A stretch of 64,000 bases of DNA from Streptomyces sp. NBC_00223 (GTDB taxonomy: Bacteria > Actinomycetota > Actinomycetes > Streptomycetales > Streptomycetaceae). Shown here piece after piece: positions 9,547-17,769 of this stretch; position 1 is the stretch's first letter, and every line of letters begins with the position of its first letter. Under the pieces are notes generated by a model that did not search any database, was not told where the DNA came from, and saw only the letters and a program-made list of their open reading frames with translations. The stretch covers positions 3,581,501 through 3,645,500 of the forward strand of contig NZ_CP108109.1 of the NCBI RefSeq assembly GCF_036199905.1, in the 5' to 3' direction. The position numbers were made by a program, and so were the translations under genes.

Positions 9547-11064
9547 CTACGGGCGGCGCAGGGCGTCCGCGGCGTCCGCGCCCCCGGCCAGCTCGGTCTC
9601 CAGGAGCTGCTTGCCCAGCAGCTCGGGGTCGGGCAGCTCCATGGGGTACTCCCCGTCGAAGCAGGCCCGGCAGAGGTTGGGCTTGGCGATCGTGGTCGCC
9701 TCGACCATCGCGTCGAGCGAGATGTACGCGAGCGAGTCCGCGCCCAGCGAGGTGCCGATCTCCTCGACGGTCATACCGTTGGCGATCAGCTCGGCGCGGG
9801 TGGCGAAGTCGATGCCGAAGAAGCAGGGCCACTTCACGGGCGGCGAGGAGATCCGCACGTGCACCTCGGCGGCGCCGGCCTCGCGCAGCATCCGGACCAG
9901 GGCGCGCTGGGTGTTGCCGCGGACGATGGAGTCGTCCACCACCACCAGCCGCTTGCCGCGGATGACTTCCTTGAGCGGGTTGAGCTTGAGCCGGATGCCG
10001 AGCTGCCTGATGGTCTGCGACGGCTGGATGAACGTACGGCCGACGTAGCTGTTCTTCACCAGGCCCGAGCCGTACGGGATACCGCTGGCCTCGGCGTATC
10101 CGACCGCCGCCGGGGTGCCGGACTCGGGGGTCGGTATCACCAGGTCGGCGTCGGCCGGTGCCTCCTTGGCGAGGCGGCGGCCCATCTCGACCCGGGAGAG
10201 GTAGACGTTGCGGCCCGCGATGTCGGTGTCGGGGCGGGCGAGGTAGACGTACTCGAAGACGCAGCCCTTGGGCGCGGCCGCGGCGAAACGCGAGGTGCGC
10301 AGGCCGTTCTCGTCGATCGCGATCAGCTCGCCGGGCTCGATCTCGCGGACGAAGCTGGCGCCGCAGATGTCGAGGGCGGCGGTCTCGGAGGCGACCACCC
10401 AGCCGCGTTCGAGGCGGCCCAGGACCAGCGGGCGGATGCCCTGGGGGTCGCGGGCGGCGTAGAGGGTGTGCTCGTCCATCCAGACGAGGCTGAACGCGCC
10501 CTTGAGCCGCGGCAGCACCTGGTGGGCAGCCTCCTCGACGGACAGCGCGGTGCCGTCGTCGGTGACCTGGCCCGCGAGCAGCGCGGTGATCAGGTCGGTG
10601 TCGTTGGTGGCGGCGACCTTGGTGGCCCGGCCGTTGCCCTGCGGCAGCTTCGCGACCAGTTCGGACAGTTCGGCGGTGTTGACGAGGTTGCCGTTGTGGC
10701 CGAGCGCGATCGAGCCGTGGGCGGTGGCGCGGAAGGTGGGCTGGGCGTTCTCCCACACCGAGGCGCCGGTGGTCGAGTAGCGGGCGTGACCGACCGCGAT
10801 ATGGCCGGTCAGGGAGCCGAGGGAGGTCTCGTCGAAGACCTGGGAAACCAGGCCCATGTCCTTGAAGACCAGAATCTGGGAGCCGTTGCTCACTGCGATT
10901 CCCGCGGACTCCTGTCCACGGTGCTGCAGGGCGTACAGCCCGAAATAGGTGAGCTTGGCGACCTCTTCGCCGGGGGCCCAGACACCGAAGACGCCGCAAG
11001 CGTCCTGGGGGCCCTTCTCGCCGGGGAGCAGGTCGTGGCTGAGTCGTCCGTCACCACGAGGCAC
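9547..11064 (-). CDS. purF: amidophosphoribosyltransferase
   Basis: This is the committed step of purine synthesis, PRPP plus glutamine to phosphoribosylamine. The N-terminal nucleophile Cys follows a short propeptide (GPQDACGVFGV), and the glutaminase motifs YFGLYALQHRGQESAG and HNGNLVN are present. The PRPP-binding motif VVVDDSIVRGNT and CRACFDGEYP near the C-terminus fit the family. GTG 11064 (VPRGDGRL) is chosen because it matches the N-terminus I recall for Streptomyces PurF and gives 505 residues; a longer frame to 11151 adds unrelated residues. It is the first gene of purF-purM. Confidence 0.95.
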   Translation of the reverse strand: MPRGDGRLSHDLLPGEKGPQDACGVFGVWAPGEEVAKLTYFGLYALQHRGQESAGIAVSNGSQILVFKDMGLVSQVFDETSLGSLTGHIAVGHARYSTTGASVWENAQPTFRATAHGSIALGHNGNLVNTAELSELVAKLPQGNGRATKVAATNDTDLITALLAGQVTDDGTALSVEEAAHQVLPRLKGAFSLVWMDEHTLYAARDPQGIRPLVLGRLERGWVVASETAALDICGASFVREIEPGELIAIDENGLRTSRFAAAAPKGCVFEYVYLARPDTDIAGRNVYLSRVEMGRRLAKEAPADADLVIPTPESGTPAAVGYAEASGIPYGSGLVKNSYVGRTFIQPSQTIRQLGIRLKLNPLKEVIRGKRLVVVDDSIVRGNTQRALVRMLREAGAAEVHVRISSPPVKWPCFFGIDFATRAELIANGMTVEEIGTSLGADSLAYISLDAMVEATTIAKPNLCRACFDGEYPMELPDPELLGKQLLETELAGGADAADALRRP

Positions 11065-11179
11065 GATGACGAGTCTAGGGCAGGATTGCCCATCGTCCGA
11101 ACGAGGGACCCTCGCATTCCAGGGCGCTATGCGCGTAGTGCCTTGGGGCACAAGGGCATGTGACGTACGCCCTTGGCCG

Positions 11180-11616
11180 TCACACGATCGGACGAAGGGC
11201 CGGTTCGCGGATCAGCGTGGTGATCTCGGCGGCCATCGGGCGGACCCGTCGGAACACTGTGTAACCGACCGTGACGCGCTTGCCGCCGCACTGCGTGAGG
11301 ATCAGAGAGCCGACCTTGGCCTCCGCCCGGGTCAGATCCTCCCAGGGCACGGTCCGGGCCTGGAAGGCGGTACGGACCCGCAGGCCCTCGGGGGTGGCGG
11401 TGATCCGCCAGGCGGCCGAGGTCAGCATCGCGAAGAAGAAGAAGAAGAAGTAGCCCCCGAAGCCGAGCACCTGCATGCCGACGAGCCGCCAGGAGAAGCG
11501 GTGGATGTCCTCCATGACGAGTCCCGGCATGATCATGATCGAAATCAAGGCGAGGTACCACAGGAGAAGGCCGGGCCCCAGGTGTGACGTATCGCCTTGC
11601 GCCCGTTCGCGATCAT
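11180..11616 (-). pseudogene. small membrane protein with PH-like domain, single-base frameshift near its N-terminus
   Basis: The frame ending at 11180 encodes two hydrophobic segments (LLLWYLALISIMIMPGL and FGGYFFFFFFAML) and then a short beta-rich PH-like domain (WRITATPEGLRVRTAF...VPWEDLTRAE). It has no ATG or GTG start; the only start before the first methionines is TTG 11548. Another frame starts with ATG 11616, directly after the upstream gene's stop and with an AGGCGG site, and reads MIANGRKAIRHTWGP. Restoring one G in the run around 11570-11580 joins the two smoothly. Either a recent frameshift or an assembly error. Function unknown. Confidence 0.6.
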
Positions 11617-11623
11617 CGCCGCC

Positions 11624-12442
11624 TCACCCCATGACCGGGAGATACGGGCCCAGGTCGGCGCGGTCGCCGCTCGCCGTGACGCGGGCCTCGTCGATGGCCT
11701 GGCTCCAGGAGATGCGGCCGGTGGCGAGCCTGATCCAGGTCAGCGGGTCGGTCTCGACCACGTTGGGCGGGGTGCCGCGGGTGTGGCGGGGGCCCTCGAC
11801 GCACTGGACGGCCGCGTAGGGCGGGACCCGGACCTCGACGGAGTTGCCCGGGGCCTTCGTGGCGAGGGCGTCGGCCAGCAGACGGACGACCGCGGCCAGC
11901 GCGTGCCTGTCGAGCGGGATGTCCACGCCGGTCGCGCGGGCGAGGTCGTCGCTGTGCACGACCAGCTCCACGAGGCGGGTCACGGTGAAGTCCAGGGCGC
12001 GCATGCCGTCGAAGGGGTGGGCGAGCAGGCGGTCCGCGCTCAGCGCCTCGGCCCGGCGCCCGGCCAGCAGCTCCGCCTCCGCGTCAAGGGCGGCGACGGG
12101 GTCGGTGGTGGCCTCGGCGGCCCGGCGGGTGGAGGCGTCGAGGAGGTCGGCGACGGCGGCCGTGGACAGCGCCCAGGTGTCGAGGTCGGTGAGGCGGGTG
12201 CGCGTCGGGGACGTCCGGGGCGGCGGGTCCTCGTCGAGGAGCGTCCGTACGGCCTCGATCTGCCGGGTGATGTGCGCGACCAGCAGCCGTACGTCCCAGC
12301 CGGGCAGTCCGGAGGCCGCCGCCCACTGCGCGGGGGTCAGTTCCCGTACGGCGTGTCGTACGTGTTCGACCTGGGCGAGCAGCGCCTGCCAGGTGCGGTC
12401 GGCGTCATAGGTGCGAGCGCGGCGGCGGCTCTCGGGCGGCAT
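11624..12442 (-). CDS. maleylpyruvate isomerase N-domain / mycothiol-dependent enzyme family protein
   Basis: The 272-residue product has the MDMPI-N type four-helix metal-binding domain. The region LPGWDVRLLVAHITRQ carries the first metal-ligand His, and ELVVHSDDLARA carries the later one. An SCP2-like C-terminal domain follows. Members are thought to use mycothiol as cofactor in isomerisation, detoxification or unknown reactions. The ATG at 12442 is taken because the longer open frame crosses a repetitive upstream region and a DUF4177 gene in another frame. Its TGA stop is 8 bases before the ATG of the frameshifted membrane gene. Confidence 0.8.
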   Translation of the reverse strand: MPPESRRRARTYDADRTWQALLAQVEHVRHAVRELTPAQWAAASGLPGWDVRLLVAHITRQIEAVRTLLDEDPPPRTSPTRTRLTDLDTWALSTAAVADLLDASTRRAAEATTDPVAALDAEAELLAGRRAEALSADRLLAHPFDGMRALDFTVTRLVELVVHSDDLARATGVDIPLDRHALAAVVRLLADALATKAPGNSVEVRVPPYAAVQCVEGPRHTRGTPPNVVETDPLTWIRLATGRISWSQAIDEARVTASGDRADLGPYLPVMG

Positions 12443-12480
12443 GCCCTGAGCGTAACCGCCGCGCCCGGCCGCTGTGTTCG

Positions 12481-12529
12481 TCCTCGTCCGCCCTCGTTCG
12501 CCCTCGTCCGTCCTCGTCCGTCCTCGCGG
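12481..12529. repeat. decamer tandem repeat upstream of the mycothiol-enzyme gene
   Basis: Five near-identical 10-base units (TCCTCGTCCG and variants) stand in tandem about 40-90 bases upstream of the start at 12442. The phase places them in its promoter or leader. Confidence 0.7.
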
Positions 12530-12546
12530 CGGAAGGTTCGCGGGGG

Positions 12547-12750
12547 TCAGCCCTGGCGGGGGCGTTCGAAGGTGAGCAGAAGGCCCTCGACGGCGCCGGG
12601 GCCGATGCGGCCCTTCACCTCGGCGGCGGTGATGGCCTTGAGCGCCCAGCCGTCGCCCGCGTGCTTGTTGAGCGTCTTCTCCAGCTTGTCGCTGTCCAGA
12701 GCGTCGCCGATGAGCGATTCGCGGAAAGTGACGACCTTGTACTCGTACAT
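12547..12750 (-). CDS. DUF4177-like small protein
   Basis: A 67-residue protein starting MYEYKVVTF, with the GWALKAIT segment typical of DUF4177 (conserved pattern YE-hydrophobic ... DGWE/A-L). GAGGGG precedes the ATG. Function is unknown. It is divergent from the AAA ATPase gene at 12982; the 231 bases between hold an 18-base palindrome. A second DUF4177-like gene lies at 46041. Confidence 0.75.
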   Translation of the reverse strand: MYEYKVVTFRESLIGDALDSDKLEKTLNKHAGDGWALKAITAAEVKGRIGPGAVEGLLLTFERPRQG

Positions 12751-12923
12751 GGACCGAGCCCCTCGCTGTGTGTTTCCTACGGTCATACGTATGCCTGCCC
12801 CACCCAACCACGGAAGCCCCCACGAGTCAGCGCCCGACGCCGCCTACGGCCCTCCCCCCACGGAGGCCCGCCCTGCCTCATCGGACGCGCCGCCCCGCGC
12901 CCCGGCTACGACGGCTGTGGTTT

Positions 12924-12941
12924 GTTAAGGTCAACCTTAAC
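12924..12941. promoter_or_regulatory. perfect inverted repeat (putative operator) in front of the AAA ATPase
   Basis: GTTAAGGT-CA-ACCTTAAC is a perfect 8-2-8 palindrome located 41 bases before the ATPase start and 174 bases from the divergent DUF4177 start. Its short spacer suggests a dimeric repressor site rather than a terminator. Confidence 0.6.
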
Positions 12942-12981
12942 GGATTCTGTATAGGCCAGCCTGAACGAGATTCGGACCCCC

Positions 12982-14502
12982 ATGCCTGAACAAGACCTCG
13001 TCAAGCCCTCCCGGGTACTCGACCGCGACCGCGAGTGGGCCTTGCTGCGGGAGTTCGTGGCCGATCCGGCTCCCCAGCTGCGCCTGGCGATCATGTCCGG
13101 GCGGCGGCGCAACGGGAAGTCGTTCCTGCTGGAAGCGCTCACCCAGGCGGCGGGAGGGCTCTATCTGGCCGCCGTGCAGGAAGAGGGCCGGGTGCCGGCC
13201 CTGCGGCGGTTCAGCGAGGCGGTGGCCGAGCACGCCGGGGTGCCGGCCACGGCGCTGCGCCTGGGCGGATGGGAAGAAGTGCTGTCCACCGCACTGGACG
13301 TGGTGCACCGCGTGCCCGGGGCGCCTCTGCTGGTGATCGACGAACTGCCCTATCTGCTCCAGCACTCCCCGGAGATCCCGGGCCTGCTCCAGTTGCTCTA
13401 CGACCGCTCGCAGTCGGGCCGGGGCCCGGGCGGCCGGATCGTTCTGTGCGGTTCGGCGATGAGCGTGATGAGCGAACTGCTCTCGGGCAGCAAACCGCTG
13501 CGCGGCCGGGCGGTGCTCGACCTGCGCCTGCCCGCGTTCGGCTACCGCACCGCCCGCGCCCACTGGCAGGTCGCCGACGCCGGGACCGCCGTGCTGGTCG
13601 ACGCGTGTCTGGGCGGGGCCCCCGGATACCGGCCGCTCGCGCCGGGCGCGGCGCCGCAGACCCCTGGGGAGTTCGACGGATGGGTGCAGCGCACGCTTCT
13701 CGACCCCGGCCGCGCCCTCTACTCGCGGTCCGAGGCCGAATTCCTGCTGCGCGAGGACCCGCGGATCACTCATCGCACCCTTTACTACGACCTGCTGTCC
13801 GCGGTGGCCCAGGGCGCGACGACCCCGGCCAGGATCGGCGGGCTGCTGGAACGTCCGCGCTCGGCCGTGGCCGCGCCTCTCGACGTGCTGGAGTCCACGG
13901 GATATCTGCGCAAGGAGCAGGATCTGCTCAAGGCCCGCAACCCCGTGATCACCGTCGCCGACCCGGTGATCCGCTTCAATCAGCTGATCACCCTGCCACT
14001 CGTCGGGATGATCGAACACGGTCGGGCGGCGGATGCCTGGCAGGAGTCGCGCCCCACCTTTCACTCCAAAATCCTCGGCCCGCATTTCGAGGAACTGGCC
14101 CGGACCTGGACCCGGGCGCACGCGCCGCAGGAGACCGCCGTGCGGATCGGTGCCGTGGGCGCCACCGAGGTGCCCGATCCGGCAGCCCGTACGAAGCACG
14201 AGGTCGATGTCCTCGCCCTCGCTCCCGGTACGCGTCCCCAGTCGGCCCACGCGCGGATCACCCTCATCGGCGAGGCCAAGGCCACGGTCCAGCCGCGTGG
14301 GCCGCACGACGTCGAGCGGCTCGAACACATCCGCGGCCTCCTGACGGACCTCGGCCACCGGACCGAGGACGCCGTCCTGGCGCTGTACTCCCTGCACGGC
14401 TTCCACCCCGACGTACGGCGCGCGGCGGCCGCCCGCCGCGACCTGCTGCTGATCGACCTCGCGGCGCTGTACGGGGACGCGCCGGTGGACGGCGGCGGAT
14501 GA
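12982..14502 (+). CDS. AAA ATPase with C-terminal DUF234-type PD-(D/E)XK domain (paralogue 1)
   Basis: A 506-residue protein. Walker A GRRRNGKS is at about residues 40-47, Walker B LLVIDELPYLL has D120/E121, and a sensor-like CGSAMSVM follows. A winged-helix segment lies around residues 265-325. The C-terminal domain has KHEVDVLAL (D409) and ITLIGEAKA (E431, K433), the core of a PD-(D/E)XK nuclease fold. This architecture matches archaeal-type ATPases with DUF234. Their function is unproven; a role in mobile elements or defence is often suspected. A paralogue is at 19361. The start is taken at the ATG after the palindrome. Confidence 0.8.
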   Translation: MPEQDLVKPSRVLDRDREWALLREFVADPAPQLRLAIMSGRRRNGKSFLLEALTQAAGGLYLAAVQEEGRVPALRRFSEAVAEHAGVPATALRLGGWEEVLSTALDVVHRVPGAPLLVIDELPYLLQHSPEIPGLLQLLYDRSQSGRGPGGRIVLCGSAMSVMSELLSGSKPLRGRAVLDLRLPAFGYRTARAHWQVADAGTAVLVDACLGGAPGYRPLAPGAAPQTPGEFDGWVQRTLLDPGRALYSRSEAEFLLREDPRITHRTLYYDLLSAVAQGATTPARIGGLLERPRSAVAAPLDVLESTGYLRKEQDLLKARNPVITVADPVIRFNQLITLPLVGMIEHGRAADAWQESRPTFHSKILGPHFEELARTWTRAHAPQETAVRIGAVGATEVPDPAARTKHEVDVLALAPGTRPQSAHARITLIGEAKATVQPRGPHDVERLEHIRGLLTDLGHRTEDAVLALYSLHGFHPDVRRAAAARRDLLLIDLAALYGDAPVDGGG

Positions 14503-14508
14503 CCGGCG

Positions 14509-14685
14509 CTACCGGTGGTGGAGCGACGCGTCGGCGAGTGCGCCGGGGGTGAACGTGGCTGCGGCCACCCGCAGTTCGGGGGCCAGCGCGCCCCAGACCT
14601 CGGCGAGCAGATCCGCCCGCCCGCCGGCCTCGGTCCGGGCCTCTGCATAGGGCCCCGCCGTCGCCGACCGTACAGCGGGTCTCGG
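14509..14685 (-). pseudogene. coding-like fragment in frame after the nucleotidyltransferase stop
   Basis: Directly after the TGA of the nucleotidyltransferase gene the same frame stays open for 58 codons with normal Streptomyces codon bias (for example RADLLAEVWGALAPELRVAA) and ends at TAG 14509-14511. It has no ATG or GTG start. It may be the tail of a vanished gene or a lost C-terminal extension. I do not recognise the family. Confidence 0.3.
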
Positions 14686-15474
14686 TCAGTCCCTCGGCGT
14701 TGCGAGGATTGCTTGGGTCGTGGTCCACAGGTCCGGGAGGAAGGCGGTGACCGCTGCCGCGCGGTCCGGGAGGGACTGCGCGTCCGGGACGCTCGCCAAC
14801 TCCGCTGTGGCCGCGCGGAATCGCCGTTCCAGGTCCGCCGCGAGCGCGGGGGCGTCCGCCGTGAGGATCGTCTGGCAGCGGGCGTAGGTCGCGAGGATCC
14901 AGAAGACGGCCTCGCGGTGGTCGCCGCGGTCGATCAGGGCGCGGCTGCCGTCGATCGCGATCGGCCGCGCGGCCGCGGTGATGTCGCTGCTGAAGAGGAA
15001 CGGCGTCCGGGCGACGGCGGCGGTCGCGTCGAAGGTCCGGCCGAGGGCGTCGAGGCAGCGGCGCTCGACGTGTTCCGGGTCGGCGAACCGCGGGGCGACG
15101 TACGTGTGCAGGGCCCGGAGGTGTCCGGTCGGGTCGTCGATGACGGCGTCCGTACGGAAGCTGCCGGCCAGGTGGTAGGAGCCGAGGACGGCTTCCGGGG
15201 AGGAGAGTTCGGCCCACGGGACGTACGAGACCTCCAACGGGACGCCCTCATCACGGAATTTGCCCGGCTTGGACGCCAACTCGGTTGCTTCGAGGACGAG
15301 TACGACATCGACGTCGGAGGTCGGCGCGAGCAGCGAGTCGGGCGGGGCGCCGACCGTGGAGCCGCTGAAGTACGCGCCCCGGTAGCCGGTTTCCGCCGCG
15401 GCGTGCTCGGCCACCCAGCGGGTCGCGGCGGCCCGCGCCCGGCCGACCGTGACCGCCGGTGGCGTCGCGCTCAC
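14686..15474 (-). CDS. nucleotidyltransferase-domain protein
   Basis: The 262-residue protein has the pol-beta-type nucleotidyltransferase motif GSTVG ... TSDVDVVLVLE (catalytic Asp pair in D-V-D), as in minimal or aminoglycoside-type nucleotidyltransferases, followed by a helical C-terminal half. The substrate cannot be deduced. The GTG at 15474 overlaps the upstream DinB gene's stop in GTGA, so the two are translationally coupled. It may act on a small molecule; a resistance function is only a guess. Confidence 0.75.
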   Translation of the reverse strand: MSATPPAVTVGRARAAATRWVAEHAAAETGYRGAYFSGSTVGAPPDSLLAPTSDVDVVLVLEATELASKPGKFRDEGVPLEVSYVPWAELSSPEAVLGSYHLAGSFRTDAVIDDPTGHLRALHTYVAPRFADPEHVERRCLDALGRTFDATAAVARTPFLFSSDITAAARPIAIDGSRALIDRGDHREAVFWILATYARCQTILTADAPALAADLERRFRAATAELASVPDAQSLPDRAAAVTAFLPDLWTTTQAILATPRD

Positions 15475-15983
15475 GCGCCGACCGTGCCGTCGATCCCCTC
15501 CCGGAGGAAGTCGGCGTGTCCGTTGTGGCGGGCGTACTCCTGGATCACGTGGTTCATCACCAGGCGCAGGGAAACGTCCTCTCCGGAGCGGGGGTTGCGC
15601 ACGACGGCGTCGAGAGAGGGGGCGTCGGACTCGATCCGGCGGGCGTGTTCGACCTCGTTCCGCCAGGCGGCGAAGGCTTCCTCGCGCGAGCAGCCGGTCG
15701 CGTCGTAGGCCACCTGGAGGTCGCCGTCCGGCGACCAGACGACCGGCACGTCCTCGCCGTTGATGACCCGGCGGAACCAGATGCGTTCGACCTCGGCCAT
15801 GTGGCGGACCAGACCGAGCAGGCTGAGCGTCGAGGGCGGCATCGAGCGGCGCCGCAGCTCCTCGTCGGACAGCCCGTCGCACTTCATCGCGAGCGTCGCG
15901 CGGTGGTAGTCGAGAAACCCGCGCAACGTCTCCCGCTCGCCACCAGTGGCGGGCGGCCCGACCCGTTCATCCGTCGTACTCAC
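15471..15983 (-). CDS. DinB/DUF664 family protein
   Basis: A 170-residue four-helix protein of the DinB-like/DUF664 family. It has LVRHMAEVERIWFRR near the middle and MNHVIQEYARHNGHADFLR near the C-terminus, which supply the metal-binding His residues. Such proteins are putative thiol-dependent (mycothiol/bacillithiol) transferases. GTG 15983 is chosen because GGGAGGGG lies 8 bases upstream; an ATG at 16010 is in frame but lies before that site. It overlaps the nucleotidyltransferase gene by 4 bases. Confidence 0.8.
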   Translation of the reverse strand: MSTTDERVGPPATGGERETLRGFLDYHRATLAMKCDGLSDEELRRRSMPPSTLSLLGLVRHMAEVERIWFRRVINGEDVPVVWSPDGDLQVAYDATGCSREEAFAAWRNEVEHARRIESDAPSLDAVVRNPRSGEDVSLRLVMNHVIQEYARHNGHADFLREGIDGTVGA

Positions 15984-16114
15984 TGTGCGTACCCCTCCCG
16001 GTCCGACCATCCGTCGGCCCCCAGTCTGCCTGCCTCCCCCATACCCCGGACAACCGCACCCGCCGACCCCGGAAGGACGGCCCCATGGCCTCCTGCTGTT
16101 CCGGCGGATCCGGC

Positions 16115-17331
16115 TCAGCCGGGCGCTGCCGAGGTGGCCACCGGCAGGAGATCCCAGCGCAGAACCCGTCCGTCCGGCGTGACGTATCCGACGGTCTGAC
16201 GCTCCGGGGTGACGCTGATGGTGAACCACTCACGCCGCGGCTTGTTCAGGCTCAACCACTGGCTGCGGGCCGTCTCGATCGGCTCCCAGAGATCCCGTGG
16301 CCCGGCCGCCACCACGGTGGCACCCTCGGCACCGGATCCCGGCCTGTTGTCGGCGATACGTGCGTACGAACCGTCCGCCGGATCGAAAAGGGTCGTCACA
16401 TGGGCGCCATCGGCATCAGTCCGTATTCACGAACCGTGGTCGCGGTCATGTGCAGTTGAGCGAAGAACGAGAAGGTCCAGTCGTCCAGCACGCTCCCGGA
16501 CAATTCCGATACCCGACTCGCTCTCTCCCGGTTCACGGGAATTTCCGATGCTTCCCACCGACCGGACCGAAGAGGCATGAATGCGGCCGGGGTGTGCATG
16601 ATCCGGCCGTCGGCCGTACCGTCGGATATTTTCTGCAGCCGGGCGACCATTCCGCCCGCGAGGGCACCTTTGATCGGAACGACCATCAGCCCTCCGGGCG
16701 CGCACTGGTCCCACCACGCCGCCGGAATACGCCGCACCGAACACGTGGCGATGACGCGGTCGAAAGATGCCGATCCGGGCAGCCCTTCCGATCCATCGGC
16801 ATGGCGCACCTCGGGCGCGAGGCCCAATGCCGTGAGCCGGTCCCGAGCCGTGGACGTCAGCCGCTCTGTCCGGTCCACCGTCGTGACCGTCCCCGCCCCG
16901 GCGAGATGGCACAGGAGCGCCGCGTTGTATCCAGTGCCCGTGTCGATCTCGAGAACACGGGACCCGTTACGCACGTCGAGGGCGTCGAGCATGTCGGCCA
17001 TGAGGCTCGGGGCCGTCGAGGAGGAGGTGGGGACCCCGGTGACGCCTTCCGGCCCGGCCTCCTCCGCGTGTACCCCGTCGACCTCGGTGATGAGCGAGTC
17101 GTCCGTGTACACCTGGGCCACCCAGGCATCGGCGTCCTCGTCCATGCCCCGCCACGGCGTGAACCTCGGACCGTCCCTGCGATAGAAGGCCGGGACGAAG
17201 GGATGCCGCGGTACGTTGAGAAACGCCTCGGCCAGACGGGCCGACAGGACGACGCTGCCTCGTTCCATTCGCCGTACGAGACCGACGCGCGCTTCCCACA
17301 GGCGCCGGCCGCCTTCCGGGTTTCCTGTCAT
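16115..17331 (-). pseudogene. protein-L-isoaspartate O-methyltransferase-like gene split by a frameshift
   Basis: The first frame (17331 to 16396, 311 aa) encodes the PIMT/SAM fold: VPRHPFVPAFY near the N-terminus, TSSSTAPSLMADML, the SAM motif VLEIDTGTGYNAALL, and a lid region. It stops at TGA 16396-16398. A second frame from 16399 (94 aa) encodes the C-terminal domain (TTLFDPADGSYARI ... GPRDLWEPIE). Upstream of the stop the second frame already reads TDADGAHVTTLFDP, so adding one base near 16418-16423 (REYG/TDADG) makes one protein of about 405 residues. Long PIMT-like proteins of this kind are found near lanthipeptide genes, but no precursor is visible. AAGGGGAG precedes the ATG at 17331. 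Confidence 0.75.
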
Positions 17332-17552
17332 TTCTCCCCTTCGAGGTAATCCGCGATTGCGACAAGCGGTCCTCCCCAGCGGGATTCCCACTCGGCGACT
17401 TTCGCGTATAGATCGATATGCAACCGCAGGCCCCGAGCGCGCGGGTTGGGCGACAGCAGACGGAACAGGAATTCGCCAAACGGATGGTGCGGCGGCCGTT
17501 GCCGGGCGCCGCACCACCGAAAAGCGAACGGGCCCGGGTCAGGCCGCGTCGG
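17328..17552 (-). pseudogene. start-less gene remnant overlapping the methyltransferase start
   Basis: A frame with good codon bias ends ...DLYAKVAEWESRWGGPLV, then IADYLEGEK, with its TGA overlapping the methyltransferase ATG, as in operons. It lacks ATG or GTG and is cut off by a stop at 17553, so it is probably the 3' remnant of an upstream operon gene. TTG starts are possible but weak. Family not recognised. Confidence 0.45.
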
Positions 17553-17769
17553 TCAGGTCCACCGGCACGAGAGGGGAATCCATGGTCGAGGTGGAGAACG
17601 AACGGCAGCATGTTCGAGTCGGGGACTGTCGTCCACGCCGTTCATCGATCACCCACCGCTCCTCCGGCCCACTCGATATCACTTTCCGTCAGGCAAGCAT
17701 CGCACTACGCAGCTAGTCTTGACAACGGCGCAGTACTAGCTTCCGCCTCCCAGGAAGGGCCGTTGCACC

